NCBI RefSeq assembly: GCF_000722635.1 | Contig: NZ_JOKH01000002.1 | Span: 495,783 to 559,782 of the forward strand | Length of the DNA: 64,000 nt | Source: Endozoicomonas numazuensis | GTDB lineage: Bacteria; Pseudomonadota; Gammaproteobacteria; Pseudomonadales; Endozoicomonadaceae | Direction of reading: 5' to 3' | Shown: piece after piece, positions 45,228 to 53,501 of the stretch | Layout of the letters: every line of letters starts with the position of its first letter | Position numbering within the stretch: the first letter of the stretch is position 1 | Notes under the pieces: model-generated | What the model saw: the letters and a program-made list of their open reading frames with translations, nothing else | What the model was told of the DNA's origin: nothing | Database searches by the model: none | Program-made: the position numbers and the translations under genes

Positions 45228-46109
45228 ATGATTATGTTCTGGAAGAAAGAATCGCTCTATGCTGTAATTCCTTTACTATGTGCAACTGCAATCGCCAGCT
45301 CAGCAAACGCAGATAGCCTGAGCGAAGATTTTAGTAGCCTCCCGACTTTTTCGACTCTAGACGCTCCAAAGCATGTTGCCAAATCATTTAAAGACTATAC
45401 AAAAGTTCACTATGCCAGCCAGATTCGAAATGGTATTACAACAGGGCAGCAGATTTGCATTTACTCTCAGATGAAAACCATTGCTCGACTGAGCCTTCCG
45501 GGAGAAACAAGCGACAACGTATCTCCAGTGGTATCTGTAAGACTACTTGATGACGAATTCAACAAGGTATTTTACCCCCAGATCCCAAGGGATAACGCCG
45601 ACAATCTATTCTATGGCCAGTTTGTCGTCATGGACTTCACTACCTATCTGAACTCCGAGGCAGCACTTCAAGCTAAAGCTGAAGCAGAAAATGATCCAAA
45701 TCTTCTTTTCAAAAGACCCAGCGAGTTTTTGAATAAAAAAGGCATGTTCAAGGTTTGCGGAGTCGTCACAGCATGGCTTGACCTGACAGACCAGAACGTC
45801 AAGAAGATTACCAACCAGACCCTGCCAAAAGGTGTAGAGGCAGGACCTTCTCTACCTACTTTATCTGTCGAACATTTTCTGGAACTTAACTCCGCACAGC
45901 TGGCTGAAGCTTATGTGAACTCACAGAATGCTTACGTTGATGATTCAGCCGATGGCTGGACAACTCCCGCTCGATACGATCGCGGTAACTTCTATAGCCT
46001 TCAGAATAGAGAACGTGCCTACAAATTTGGTGCTGAATTTAATGAAACCCGGCTTCAGGAACTTGGTATTTATAACATAATTCCAGAAGAACCTACTCCC
46101 ACCCCTTAA
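45228..46109 (+). CDS. Unrecognised exported protein, 293 residues
   Basis: A signal peptide is clear (WKKESLYAVIPLLCATAIASSANA/DS). The mature part is polar, with two Cys (QQICIYS and FKVCGVV) that could form a disulfide, and ends in a short Pro/Thr tail (PEEPTPTP). I recognise no domain. The ATG at 45228 and another two codons later are both possible. It lies between the divergent barrel-protein gene and xerD, within the accessory insertion between rplS and xerD. Confidence 0.75.
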   Translation: MIMFWKKESLYAVIPLLCATAIASSANADSLSEDFSSLPTFSTLDAPKHVAKSFKDYTKVHYASQIRNGITTGQQICIYSQMKTIARLSLPGETSDNVSPVVSVRLLDDEFNKVFYPQIPRDNADNLFYGQFVVMDFTTYLNSEAALQAKAEAENDPNLLFKRPSEFLNKKGMFKVCGVVTAWLDLTDQNVKKITNQTLPKGVEAGPSLPTLSVEHFLELNSAQLAEAYVNSQNAYVDDSADGWTTPARYDRGNFYSLQNRERAYKFGAEFNETRLQELGIYNIIPEEPTPTP

Positions 46110-46202
46110 CACTTCGCTGCCATGGATGGCAGATATCTGCCGACTTTACCGTTGGCCTTTTTGTCGCAATAATAGGCACTCAAATCTTTTATACAGATAA
46201 TA

Positions 46203-47090
46203 ATGCCTAACACGTCCATCGAACTGTTTCTCAATCATCTCTGGCTTGAAAAAGGCCTCAGCGAAAATACACGCGCTGCCTATAAAAGAGATATAGACTA
46301 TTTTTCCTCCTGGCTTGAGCAACATCACACCGCCCCTGAAAAAGCGTCCACAAAAAACCTGACAGATTATCTGGCCTGGCGCCACACCCAAAACTTCCGG
46401 CCCAGTTCGACGGCAAGAGCACTATCCAGCTTACGCGGGTATTTTCGACACCTGCTGCGGGAAGGTAAAGTGAGTCAGGACATCACTCAACATATTGATA
46501 TGCCAAAACAAGGCCGCCCTCTTCCCAAATCACTGACAGAGGCCGATGTAGAAAATCTTCTTGCAGCGCCTGACCTCAATACCGAAATCGGTATCAGAGA
46601 TCGCTGCATGCTCGAGTTGCTTTATGCCTGTGGACTCAGAGTATCAGAGCTGGTCAACCTGAGCCTGGATCAAATCAATCTCAGGCAGGGCATTGTGCGA
46701 ATTCAGGGTAAAGGTAACAAAGAAAGACTGGTTCCTATGGGGGAAGAAGCCCTGAACTGGCTTCAAAAATACCTGAGAGAAAGCAGGCCTTTTTTGATCA
46801 ACAACCCTGACAACCGGGTGCTTTTTCCAGGACGAAATGACAACCCTATGACACGCCAGACTTTCTGGCACCGCATCAAACAACATGCAGTTACAGCCAA
46901 CATTCAAAGTACCGTCTCTCCCCATGTAGTGCGACACGCCTTTGCCACTCACCTGCTAAACAATGGCGCAGACCTTCGAGTGGTTCAGCTTCTACTGGGA
47001 CACAGCGATCTGTCTACCACACAGATTTATACTCATATTGCCCAGCAACGCCTGAGAGAGCTTCATAGCTCTCACCACCCCCGAGGCTGA
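46203..47090 (+). CDS. xerD: Tyrosine recombinase XerD
   Basis: 295 residues, family length. The N-terminal SAM-like domain (LFLNHLWLEKGLSENTRAAYKRDI) is followed by the catalytic domain with the R (ACGLRVSELVNL), K (QGKGNKERLVP), H-x-x-R (PHVVRHAFATHLL), H (LLGHSDLSTTQ) and nucleophile Y (IYTHI). RGYFRHLLREG and the end HHPRG favour XerD over XerC. With XerC it resolves chromosome dimers at dif. Its place before dsbC, hom and thrC matches the usual gammaproteobacterial order. Confidence 0.95.
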   Translation: MPNTSIELFLNHLWLEKGLSENTRAAYKRDIDYFSSWLEQHHTAPEKASTKNLTDYLAWRHTQNFRPSSTARALSSLRGYFRHLLREGKVSQDITQHIDMPKQGRPLPKSLTEADVENLLAAPDLNTEIGIRDRCMLELLYACGLRVSELVNLSLDQINLRQGIVRIQGKGNKERLVPMGEEALNWLQKYLRESRPFLINNPDNRVLFPGRNDNPMTRQTFWHRIKQHAVTANIQSTVSPHVVRHAFATHLLNNGADLRVVQLLLGHSDLSTTQIYTHIAQQRLRELHSSHHPRG

Positions 47091-47140
47091 AATTCACTTC
47101 AGCTTTTTAGCCTGAAATCTCACAAAGCCAGCCTTAATTT

Positions 47141-47295
47141 AGGAATAGTCCGTAAATAACTTCCTTATTTGACCACCCCCCGTTCGGGCTGAGCCTGTCG
47201 AAGCCCAGAGCCACCACCCTTCGACAGGCTCAGGGTGAACGGAGTTCATGTTTTAATCGGAGTTAACATCGGGAAGTTATTTCAAGACAAATCCT
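47141..47295. repeat. 155-bp inverted-repeat element containing a 61-bp palindrome
   Basis: The inner unit 47181-47241 runs from CGTTCGGGCTGAGCCTGTCGAAG to CTTCGACAGGCTCAGGGTGAACG. Outer arms also pair: AGGAATAGTCCGTAAATAACTTCC against GGAAGTTATTTCAAGACAAATCCT. It lacks an open frame. The outer right half is also present behind the palindrome at 18282. Confidence 0.7.
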
Positions 47296-47749
47296 TAACA
47301 GAAGGTACGTTATCGATCAAAAAACATCCCGACTTCTTGATTGCAAGAAAATTTCAAAAACCCGTAAAATCCAATTAAATTCAGAGACAATAACCAGAAA
47401 CAGGTTCAAAGTTTTATATTCTAAGATTCAATAATAAAAAATTACCTTTTTAATTAGCCAGAAAAACGATCACTTCTCATTCAATCAGCAAAAGACCGCA
47501 TTAAGTTTTATTTAAGAGAAACAATAAAAATTCAATTAATTCGGTCACTACGTATATTTTCATTTGTAAAGTCCATGCAAACTTTTTAATTCAAAAGGGG
47601 GAAAGCTGTCACTCAGCTTTATCAGATCAAAATACACAGCAGATATTAATCGTTTAAAAAACACCCGCCTTTAACTAGAAACTATAAGACTATTGTCTTT
47701 TAATTAATAAGTTCGGGTTAATATCTGAAAAACTGGAAAGGCTTTCGCT
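47296..47749. other. AT-rich leader of the sulfite dehydrogenase operon
   Basis: 454 bases with no gene, rich in A and T runs. It must hold the promoter of the cytochrome and sulfite dehydrogenase genes, but many TATAAT-like strings occur and I cannot choose one. Confidence 0.4.
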
Positions 47750-48094
47750 TTGAAATTACCGGATTCCATCAGGTTCAATCTGAGGCCCTGGGCAGCCACA
47801 GCTCTGTTACTTATGCCTTCAGCAGTCATAACAACAGCACAGGCATCCGACAAATATGAAAAGTTAGCCAATATGTGTAGTGCCTGTCATGGTCAGGATG
47901 GAAGCAATGCTTTCAATACTATCCCTGACCTCAAGTGGCAAAATCGCGAGTACCTCATATCTCAACTGCACGCTTTCAAAAGCGGTAAACGACAGGACAT
48001 TACCATGACCAAAGTCGCCCAGCTGTTGAGCGAAGAAGATATGCTGCGCCTGGCTGACCATTTCTACGCAGGCAAAAAGGACTCCTCAGAATGA
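47750..48094 (+). CDS. Periplasmic c-type cytochrome
   Basis: 114 residues from a TTG with GGAAAGG upstream. A signal peptide (about 1-32, ending AQA/SDK) precedes one haem site, CSACH, in the small class I arrangement. FKSGKRQDITMTKVAQLLSEEDMLRLADHFYAG is typical of cytochrome c4/c553-like domains and resembles the cytochrome at 49707. The stop overlaps the start of the sulfite dehydrogenase gene, so it is co-translated and probably accepts its electrons. Confidence 0.88.
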   Translation: MKLPDSIRFNLRPWAATALLLMPSAVITTAQASDKYEKLANMCSACHGQDGSNAFNTIPDLKWQNREYLISQLHAFKSGKRQDITMTKVAQLLSEEDMLRLADHFYAGKKDSSE

Positions 48095-49311
48095 ACAGAA
48101 GAAAATTTCTGCAACATGCATTAACTGCATCCGCTGTTTCTATCCTGCCTGTAAGATGGGTATTTGCTGATAATCGCCCAACTGGATTGGAGCCCATTGA
48201 TATCTCCAACCTGAAATGGGCCAAGGCTGAAGATCTACCCGATTATTATACCGTACTGAATACCAACCCATTGAATGCGCATCCAGCTGAACACATGCTG
48301 GACCCTGCCGTAACACCTGCCAACGTACCCTTTGTACGCTGGAACGGCCTGATGCCTGAGTTCGATAAAATTGATCCAAAGACCTGGACGTTCACAGTGG
48401 ATGGCGAATCCGTTGTCGAATCCAAGACTTACACCATCGATGAGCTCAAGAGCAAGTTCAAACATCATACACAGAGACTGGTTCTTGAATGTGGCGGTAA
48501 CAGCCGTAAAGGCTTCTTTCCCGGAGCCAAAGGCAACCAGTGGAATAATGCAGCAGTTTACTGTTCAGAATGGACCGGTGTGCTCCTTAGCGACGTATTA
48601 AAAGACTGTGGCGTCAAAGATGATGCGGTATACACCGGTAACCACGCCATCGACAAGCATCTCAGCGGTGAAGGCCCTGCCATTTCCCGAGGCGTTCCTA
48701 TTGAAGCGGCCATGAATGATAACGCCCTGATTGCCTGGTCAATGAACGGTGATGATATCCCGTTCCGTCATGGATATCCGTTGAGAGTGGTCTTTGGAGG
48801 TCGCCCGGCTTCTGTTTCCCAGAAAGCGGCAACCGGCATCAGTGTTCGAAACAAGGTTCACGATGGCACCAAGATGGCTGCCCCCGCTTACCAGGTTCCT
48901 AAGTACCCGGTAGCACCTGGTGAAAAGGTGCCTAATGAAGACTTTGAAATTATTGAGGAAATGGTCGTCAAATCTTTGATCACTTTCCCGCAGACCGGTA
49001 TAGAAATGCCGCTGGGGCAACCCCAGGAAGTCAGAGGTCATGCCTGGGCGGGTTTGAGAGAAGTCGTCAAGGTTCAAGTCAGCTATGACTATGGTACTCG
49101 CTGGCATGAAGCAGAATTGAGCAAGCCTGTGAATAAAGGCGCCTGGCAGCAATGGAGCATTAATCTGGATCTGCCAGAACAGGGTTACTATGAGATTTGG
49201 GCCAAAGCCACCGACAGCGAAGGCGACTCCCAGCCTGTTGTACAGCCTCAGTGGAACCCGAAAGGTTACCTCTTCAATGGCTGCCACCGGATTGCTGTGA
49301 GGGTTGCCTGA
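48091..49311 (+). CDS. Molybdopterin sulfite oxidase-family dehydrogenase (SorA/SoxC-like)
   Basis: 406 residues. It starts with a twin-arginine signal (NRRKFLQHALTASAVSILP), as expected for a cofactor-loaded periplasmic enzyme. The molybdenum-ligand Cys is in LECGGNSRKGFFPG (near residue 131). The later HGYPLRVVFGGRPASVSQKAATGI block and the C-terminal dimerisation domain (RGHAWAGLREVVKVQVSYDYG...GCHRIAVRV) match the family. It oxidises sulfite, or a related sulfur substrate, and passes electrons to cytochromes. Genes on both sides overlap it by one to four bases. SoxC-type sulfane dehydrogenase is the alternative, but other sox genes are absent from the window. Confidence 0.9.
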   Translation: MNRRKFLQHALTASAVSILPVRWVFADNRPTGLEPIDISNLKWAKAEDLPDYYTVLNTNPLNAHPAEHMLDPAVTPANVPFVRWNGLMPEFDKIDPKTWTFTVDGESVVESKTYTIDELKSKFKHHTQRLVLECGGNSRKGFFPGAKGNQWNNAAVYCSEWTGVLLSDVLKDCGVKDDAVYTGNHAIDKHLSGEGPAISRGVPIEAAMNDNALIAWSMNGDDIPFRHGYPLRVVFGGRPASVSQKAATGISVRNKVHDGTKMAAPAYQVPKYPVAPGEKVPNEDFEIIEEMVVKSLITFPQTGIEMPLGQPQEVRGHAWAGLREVVKVQVSYDYGTRWHEAELSKPVNKGAWQQWSINLDLPEQGYYEIWAKATDSEGDSQPVVQPQWNPKGYLFNGCHRIAVRVA

Positions 49312-49697
49312 TGCCAGGCTTCAAAACTCTGAAACTATTGCTGGTTTCGGTACTTTTATCCGGTACTGCTCTGGCCGCATCGGATGAAGCTCCGAAAAAA
49401 GAATACCCGGTGGACCCTGTGTCCGGCTTGAAGATGGCGCCGGGCTGGGAGATGGTAAACGCCCAGTGTAACGCCTGCCACACCACACTGATCGTTGGAC
49501 AGAACAGTGGTGATGAAAAAGCCTGGCGTGAAACCTTACAGTGGATGATTGATACTCAGGGTCTCTGGGATCTGTCAGAAACCTGGGAGCCGATTCTGGC
49601 CTATCTCAGCACCCATTATGGTGTTGCTGATATTGATATGGAGACTTTTCGCAGGCTTCCCCTGGATCCGGCATTAATGCCTCCACCGAAAAAGTAA
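49311..49697 (+). CDS. Periplasmic haem protein of the sulfite dehydrogenase operon
   Basis: 128 residues from an ATG that overlaps the preceding TGA. A signal peptide (about 1-22, ending LAA/SDE) is followed by one haem motif CNACH (NAQCNACHTTLIVGQ) and a helical region EKAWRETLQWMIDTQGLWDL. It resembles small cytochrome subunits that partner molybdenum sulfite dehydrogenases. Its distal Met ligand is not obvious (candidates near the PALMPPPKK end). It is probably the direct electron acceptor. Confidence 0.85.
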   Translation: MPGFKTLKLLLVSVLLSGTALAASDEAPKKEYPVDPVSGLKMAPGWEMVNAQCNACHTTLIVGQNSGDEKAWRETLQWMIDTQGLWDLSETWEPILAYLSTHYGVADIDMETFRRLPLDPALMPPPKK

Positions 49698-49706
49698 GGA
49701 CCCCAC

Positions 49707-50078
49707 ATGTTGAAATCTGTTGCTTTATACGCTTCAGCCACCCTGGGTCTGTTGCTTTCGGCAATGCCAGCCCAGGCAGAAAAAATACTGAAGCCTAATC
49801 TGTTCAATGGTGAACAGCTGGCCAAACAAGTGTGTCTTGGCTGCCATGGCGAGACCGTACTGCCTTATATACAGCAGTATCCAAACCTTAAAGGCCAAAA
49901 ACCTGCTTATATTAGCAAGCAATTAAAAGCATTTAAGTCTGGAGAGCGAGAAAACGTTTATATGCAGGTCACTGCTAAACAGCTCTCCGAGCAGGATATT
50001 GTGGACGTTGCCGAATATTACGGAACACTGCATCCTGATGATCTTAAAAGCACTGCTGACGAGGTATTAGCGCGGTAA
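49707..50078 (+). CDS. Second c-type cytochrome of the operon
   Basis: 123 residues with a signal peptide (ending AQA/EKI) and one haem site CLGCH. The region YPNLKGQKPAYISKQLKAFKSGERENVYMQVTAKQLSEQDIVDVAEYYG is the c4/c553 pattern, with Met in VYMQ as likely axial ligand. It resembles the cytochrome at 47750, suggesting duplication. It starts nine bases after the previous gene and ends the operon; a hairpin follows. Confidence 0.9.
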   Translation: MLKSVALYASATLGLLLSAMPAQAEKILKPNLFNGEQLAKQVCLGCHGETVLPYIQQYPNLKGQKPAYISKQLKAFKSGERENVYMQVTAKQLSEQDIVDVAEYYGTLHPDDLKSTADEVLAR

Positions 50079-50137
50079 ACCTATAATTCAGCTGTTGTAA
50101 TCTGCCTCTACTACAGCGCCATTTTTGGTGTCTGGTT

Positions 50138-50170
50138 GTCAGTCTGAGCCCCCCTCTGAATCAGACTGAC
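50138..50170 (+). terminator. Hairpin after the cytochrome operon
   Basis: A perfect 10-bp stem, GTCAGTCTGA with TCAGACTGAC around a 13-base loop, lies 60 bases past the stop. It has no T run. The remaining bases to dsbC hold no gene. Confidence 0.55.
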
Positions 50171-50399
50171 TCTGCTTCGCCCCACTCCTTTCGCCAGACT
50201 CGGAGCAACCATTCACCTTTTTCTTCCCCAGGGAAGCGTGCGTGCCTGTCTCCTCGCTTACAATCCCACCCTTTTTGACTGACAATCACAGCAAAGAGTC
50301 TAAACTTCTGCACCATACTCTCCGATCTTATTGGCAGTAGCTGCCTGACTGGATTTAGACGGTCGGTCAAGAGAACAACAATATCCAAGAGGATGAGCC

Positions 50400-51218
50400 A
50401 TGCGTCTCAGCGCACTGATTTTTACTGCCACACTGGCCGTAACACCTTTATTACAGGCTGCACCTGTAGCAGATAAAGCTATGGAAGAAGCCAGAAATGC
50501 GATTACCAAAGAACTGAAAAACCTTGACGCCAACATTCCCATTGAAAGCATTGATAAAAGTGACTGGGAAGGTGTATTCAGAGTGATCCTCAAAGGTGGC
50601 AATGTTATCTATGCCAATAAAACCGGTAAGCTTTTGTTACGAGGTGACATGCTGGACATAAAGGATGGACAGATCGTCAACCTTACTGAAGAAATCCGCA
50701 ATAAAGCGGTGGCTGACCAACTGAAGTCCCTGAAAAAAGAAGAACTAATTGTGTTTTCTCCCAAAGGAGAAACCAAAGGGGTGGTTTATGCCTTTACTGA
50801 TGTTGACTGCGGCTATTGCCGAAAGTTACATCAGGAAGTTCCAGAACTTAATAACATGGGCATAGAAGTCCGTTATCTGGCTTTCCCTCGCGGTGGCAAA
50901 CAATCTCCAGCCTATACCAAAATGGTTGAAGCCTGGTGCTCCCCAGATAGAAAGGAAGCCATGTCCGAGTTGAAAACCGGACAAGAGATTTCCACACTGG
51001 CCTCCAAACAGGACATGGAAAAAAGCCAGTGCGAAGCTCTGATTGAAGCGCAGTTCCAGATGGGTCTGAATCTTGGTGTCAGTGGCACACCCGCCCTGTT
51101 CCTTGAAAACGGAAAAGCCATACCTGGTTATCGCCCTGCTGCAGAACTTGCCAGGATTATGGGCATAACACCCACTCCTGCACCTGTTCCCGCACCCGCT
51201 TCTTCTCCCAAGAAGTAA
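50400..51218 (+). CDS. dsbC: Periplasmic disulfide isomerase DsbC
   Basis: 272 residues. A signal peptide (about 1-20, ending LQA/APV) is followed by the dimerisation domain and a thioredoxin domain with active site CGYCRKLH (near residue 138) and the cis-Pro loop VSGTPALFLENG. A second Cys pair (EAWCSPDR and KSQCEAL) matches the structural disulfide. It corrects wrong disulfides and is kept reduced by DsbD. The C-terminus has an unusual Pro/Ala tail (PTPAPVPAPASSPKK). AGAGGATGAGCC lies before the ATG. Confidence 0.95.
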   Translation: MRLSALIFTATLAVTPLLQAAPVADKAMEEARNAITKELKNLDANIPIESIDKSDWEGVFRVILKGGNVIYANKTGKLLLRGDMLDIKDGQIVNLTEEIRNKAVADQLKSLKKEELIVFSPKGETKGVVYAFTDVDCGYCRKLHQEVPELNNMGIEVRYLAFPRGGKQSPAYTKMVEAWCSPDRKEAMSELKTGQEISTLASKQDMEKSQCEALIEAQFQMGLNLGVSGTPALFLENGKAIPGYRPAAELARIMGITPTPAPVPAPASSPKK

Positions 51219-51667
51219 AGCTCTGGCAGGGTACGCAGAAAATTCGTACCCTGCCCCGACTTCGACGTAAAATTGTTATAGAGCCGCCTCAATAATGGAC
51301 TTCCGTCCTTTTCTTCCAGCATTAATTCCGTGGCATTAGAAGCCTTTATGGCACCCTTTCGATTATTAATCCCGTAGTGCTCCTTGAAACTAACGCTGAA
51401 CGACCATTTTTCATAGCTGGTTGAACCTATCCGCTTCATGACCTGACCATGTTCCAGATTGACATAGCCACTGGGCAGGTCATTGACAGACAATGCCTCA
51501 GCCAACTTTTCATGATCCGTAATTCGTTCTTTTGCTGACAATGGCAGTGCTGTCATCGCCAGAACCAGAGAGAAAAGAGCGACTCCGGCATTTCTGCCAG
51601 AAGATCCGTTCTGCCATGCGCCGCTGAAATAATGTTTTGTATCCCTACAGGGTGAAGGCTTCTTCAT
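51128..51667 (-). CDS. Possible exported protein overlapping the dsbC 3' end
   Basis: About 179 residues from the ATG at 51667 (MKKPSPC). A hydrophobic stretch (GVALFSLVLAMTALPLSA/KER, about residues 28-45) looks like a signal peptide with a long n-region. The middle (SVSFKEHYGINNRKGAIKASNATELMLEEKDGS) looks like real coding sequence. The last 30 residues, antisense to the dsbC tail, are Gly/Ala low complexity, and a strong hairpin lies inside the frame. The 3' end may therefore be extended by chance or by loss of an earlier stop. Not recognised. Confidence 0.5.
   Translation of the reverse strand: MKKPSPCRDTKHYFSGAWQNGSSGRNAGVALFSLVLAMTALPLSAKERITDHEKLAEALSVNDLPSGYVNLEHGQVMKRIGSTSYEKWSFSVSFKEHYGINNRKGAIKASNATELMLEEKDGSPLLRRLYNNFTSKSGQGTNFLRTLPELYFLGEEAGAGTGAGVGVMPIILASSAAGR
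51225..51255 (+). terminator. Hairpin after dsbC
   Basis: A perfect 11-bp stem, GGCAGGGTACG with CGTACCCTGCC and a nine-base loop, begins six bases after the dsbC stop. The T run is missing. It lies within the antisense frame at 51128-51667. Confidence 0.7.
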
Positions 51668-52045
51668 GGTAACCATGCCCCATATTTGAAAACAGAACCC
51701 ACAGGATAGAGCGAGATGACCACTCCATTGCGGATAGCCTGCAAACAGTCCGGGTAGACTATCGCCCTTAAGGGCGGTTTATGGCTATAATCCCCGATCA
51801 ATTGATAAGAATCAGAGTGCTTTCTGTCTCTGAAAGCCGTCGACACAAACATGGAGTCTGACCAAGATCAGATAGCTCGTCCTGAAGCCCAGGAAAAAGT
51901 GACATTATTTCCGTTGAGTTTGCTCAGATAGGTCAACTATTCGCACTAATACAACGGAAAAAATGCTCTATTCTACTGAGCCTTATACTTGAGCACTGAC
52001 CCCGGTCAGAATCCAGGTTGAAACCAGCTCCTGGGGGATAACAGT
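51668..52045. other. Intergenic region upstream of hom
   Basis: 378 bases without a supported gene. CCCTTAAGGG marks a small palindrome near 51767-51776. From about 51890 it contains a decayed foldback element, listed separately, which ends close to the hom ribosome site (GGGGGA). Confidence 0.4.
51890..52010. mobile_element. Decayed family-B foldback element
   Basis: The central part AGATAGGTCAACTATTCGCAC matches the conserved loop of the 164-bp elements, and the stem reads CCGTTG with CAACGG, again self-paired. ATTCTACTGAGCCTTATACTTGAGCACTGACCCCGGTCAG follows the right half with many changes. The left end is lost. Confidence 0.7.
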
Positions 52046-53347
52046 TTGAAACCGGTCAAAGTAGGAATATGTGGCCTGGGTACCGTAGGCAGCGGTACAT
52101 TTAATGTACTGACTCGCAATGCCAACAGCATTGCTGCACGAACTGGCAGACCCATTATTGTAGAGCAGATTGGAGCCCGCAGGGACAATCCAGCCTCTGA
52201 CACCTCAACTACACAAATGACCCGTGACATTTTTGACGTCGCTCGCAACCCGGACGTAGATATTCTGGTTGAACTGATTGGCGGTTACGACGTTGCCAAG
52301 GAGTTAATTCTCACAGCCATTGAACATGGCAAGCACGTAGTCACCGCTAACAAGGCCCTGATTGCAGAGCATGGCAATGAGATTTTCCAGGCAGCTCGAG
52401 AGAAAAATGTCGTTGTCGCCTATGAGGCGGCCGTGGCTGGAGGCATTCCTGTCATTAAATGCCTGAGAGAAGGCCTGTCGGGCAACCAGATTAACTGGCT
52501 GGCTGGCATCATCAATGGTACCGGTAACTTTATTCTGACTGAAATGGGCGACAAGAATCGTCCATTTGAAGAAGTACTTTCTGAAGCTCAGGCTCTGGGT
52601 TATGCAGAAGCTGACCCGACCTTTGACGTAGAAGGTATTGATGCCTGCCACAAACTGACCATTATGGCTGCCATTGCCTTTGGTATTCCCCTGAATTTTG
52701 AGCGCGCCTATACAGAAGGTATCAGCCGTGTAACACCTGCGGATATTCAATACGCTGAAGAATTGGGCTATCGCATCAAGCATCTGGGTATCGCCAGGCA
52801 GGCTGATGAAGGCGTTGAGCTGAGGGTTCACCCGACACTGATTCCTGCTTCTCGCCCCCTGGCCAACATCAACGGTGTTCTAAACTCTGTAGTCATCAAT
52901 GCCGACGCCGTGGGTGAAACGATGATGGTTGGCCCCGGTGCAGGTGCCGAGCCAACAGCGTCTTCTGTCGTAGCTGACATCATGGACATTGCCCGTGCAC
53001 TGGAAGCGCCTCAGACAACACCTAACCCACTGGGTTTTGTTGAAAATGCTTTGAAAAGCACGCCAGTACTTCCTATCGGTGAAACACTGAGCGCCAACTA
53101 CCTGAGAATCCATGCAGACGATCACCCTGGTGTCATGAACGCGATCACCCAGATTCTCAGTGATCACGGCATTAATATCGACGCCATCACCCAAAAAGCT
53201 ATCCGCGAGAGTGATGGTTTCGCAGACATTGTCATCCTGACCCAGACGATAAAAGAATCAACCCTCGACAAGGCCATCAATAAAATTGAAGGTCTGATCG
53301 ATATCCAGGCTCCTATCACACGTATTCGTGTTGAAACCATGGCCTGA
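52046..53347 (+). CDS. hom: Homoserine dehydrogenase
   Basis: 433 residues from a TTG with GGGGGA nine bases upstream. NAD(P) is bound by GICGLGTVGSGTFNVL; HVVTANKALIAEHG, IINGTGNFILTEM and EADPTFDVEGIDACHKL are the catalytic and substrate blocks, and a C-terminal ACT domain (about 350-430; YLRIHADDHPGVMNAITQIL) gives threonine feedback. It reduces aspartate semialdehyde to homoserine. It is the monofunctional form, unlike the kinase fusions of enterobacteria. thrC follows after 154 bases with several hairpins. Confidence 0.96.
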   Translation: MKPVKVGICGLGTVGSGTFNVLTRNANSIAARTGRPIIVEQIGARRDNPASDTSTTQMTRDIFDVARNPDVDILVELIGGYDVAKELILTAIEHGKHVVTANKALIAEHGNEIFQAAREKNVVVAYEAAVAGGIPVIKCLREGLSGNQINWLAGIINGTGNFILTEMGDKNRPFEEVLSEAQALGYAEADPTFDVEGIDACHKLTIMAAIAFGIPLNFERAYTEGISRVTPADIQYAEELGYRIKHLGIARQADEGVELRVHPTLIPASRPLANINGVLNSVVINADAVGETMMVGPGAGAEPTASSVVADIMDIARALEAPQTTPNPLGFVENALKSTPVLPIGETLSANYLRIHADDHPGVMNAITQILSDHGINIDAITQKAIRESDGFADIVILTQTIKESTLDKAINKIEGLIDIQAPITRIRVETMA

Positions 53348-53445
53348 AACCTGTTGAGTTCGAAACAGGTTTAGATTGAATTCCAGAGAGCATAAGCCTG
53401 CCGGGCTTATGCAAAAGGAGTGAAGCCTGAAGGCTCACTCTTCAT
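53347..53445 (+). promoter_or_regulatory. Three hairpins between hom and thrC
   Basis: AAACCTGTT with AACAGGTTT (53347-53372), GCATAAGCC with GGCTTATGC (53390-53412) and GTGAAGCC with GGCTCAC (about 53422-53441) lie in series. None has a T run. They could set the ratio of hom and thrC messages by mRNA processing. Confidence 0.45.
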
Positions 53446-53501
53446 GGCACTGCTCATAACAGAGAACGCCATGAACTCATAAACATTAGATGGAATAAGC
53501 T

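Noticed and set aside
49197-49310. Longer start for the cytochrome gene inside the sulfite dehydrogenase gene
   Set aside because: The signal peptide begins properly at the ATG at 49311, which overlaps the upstream stop codon.
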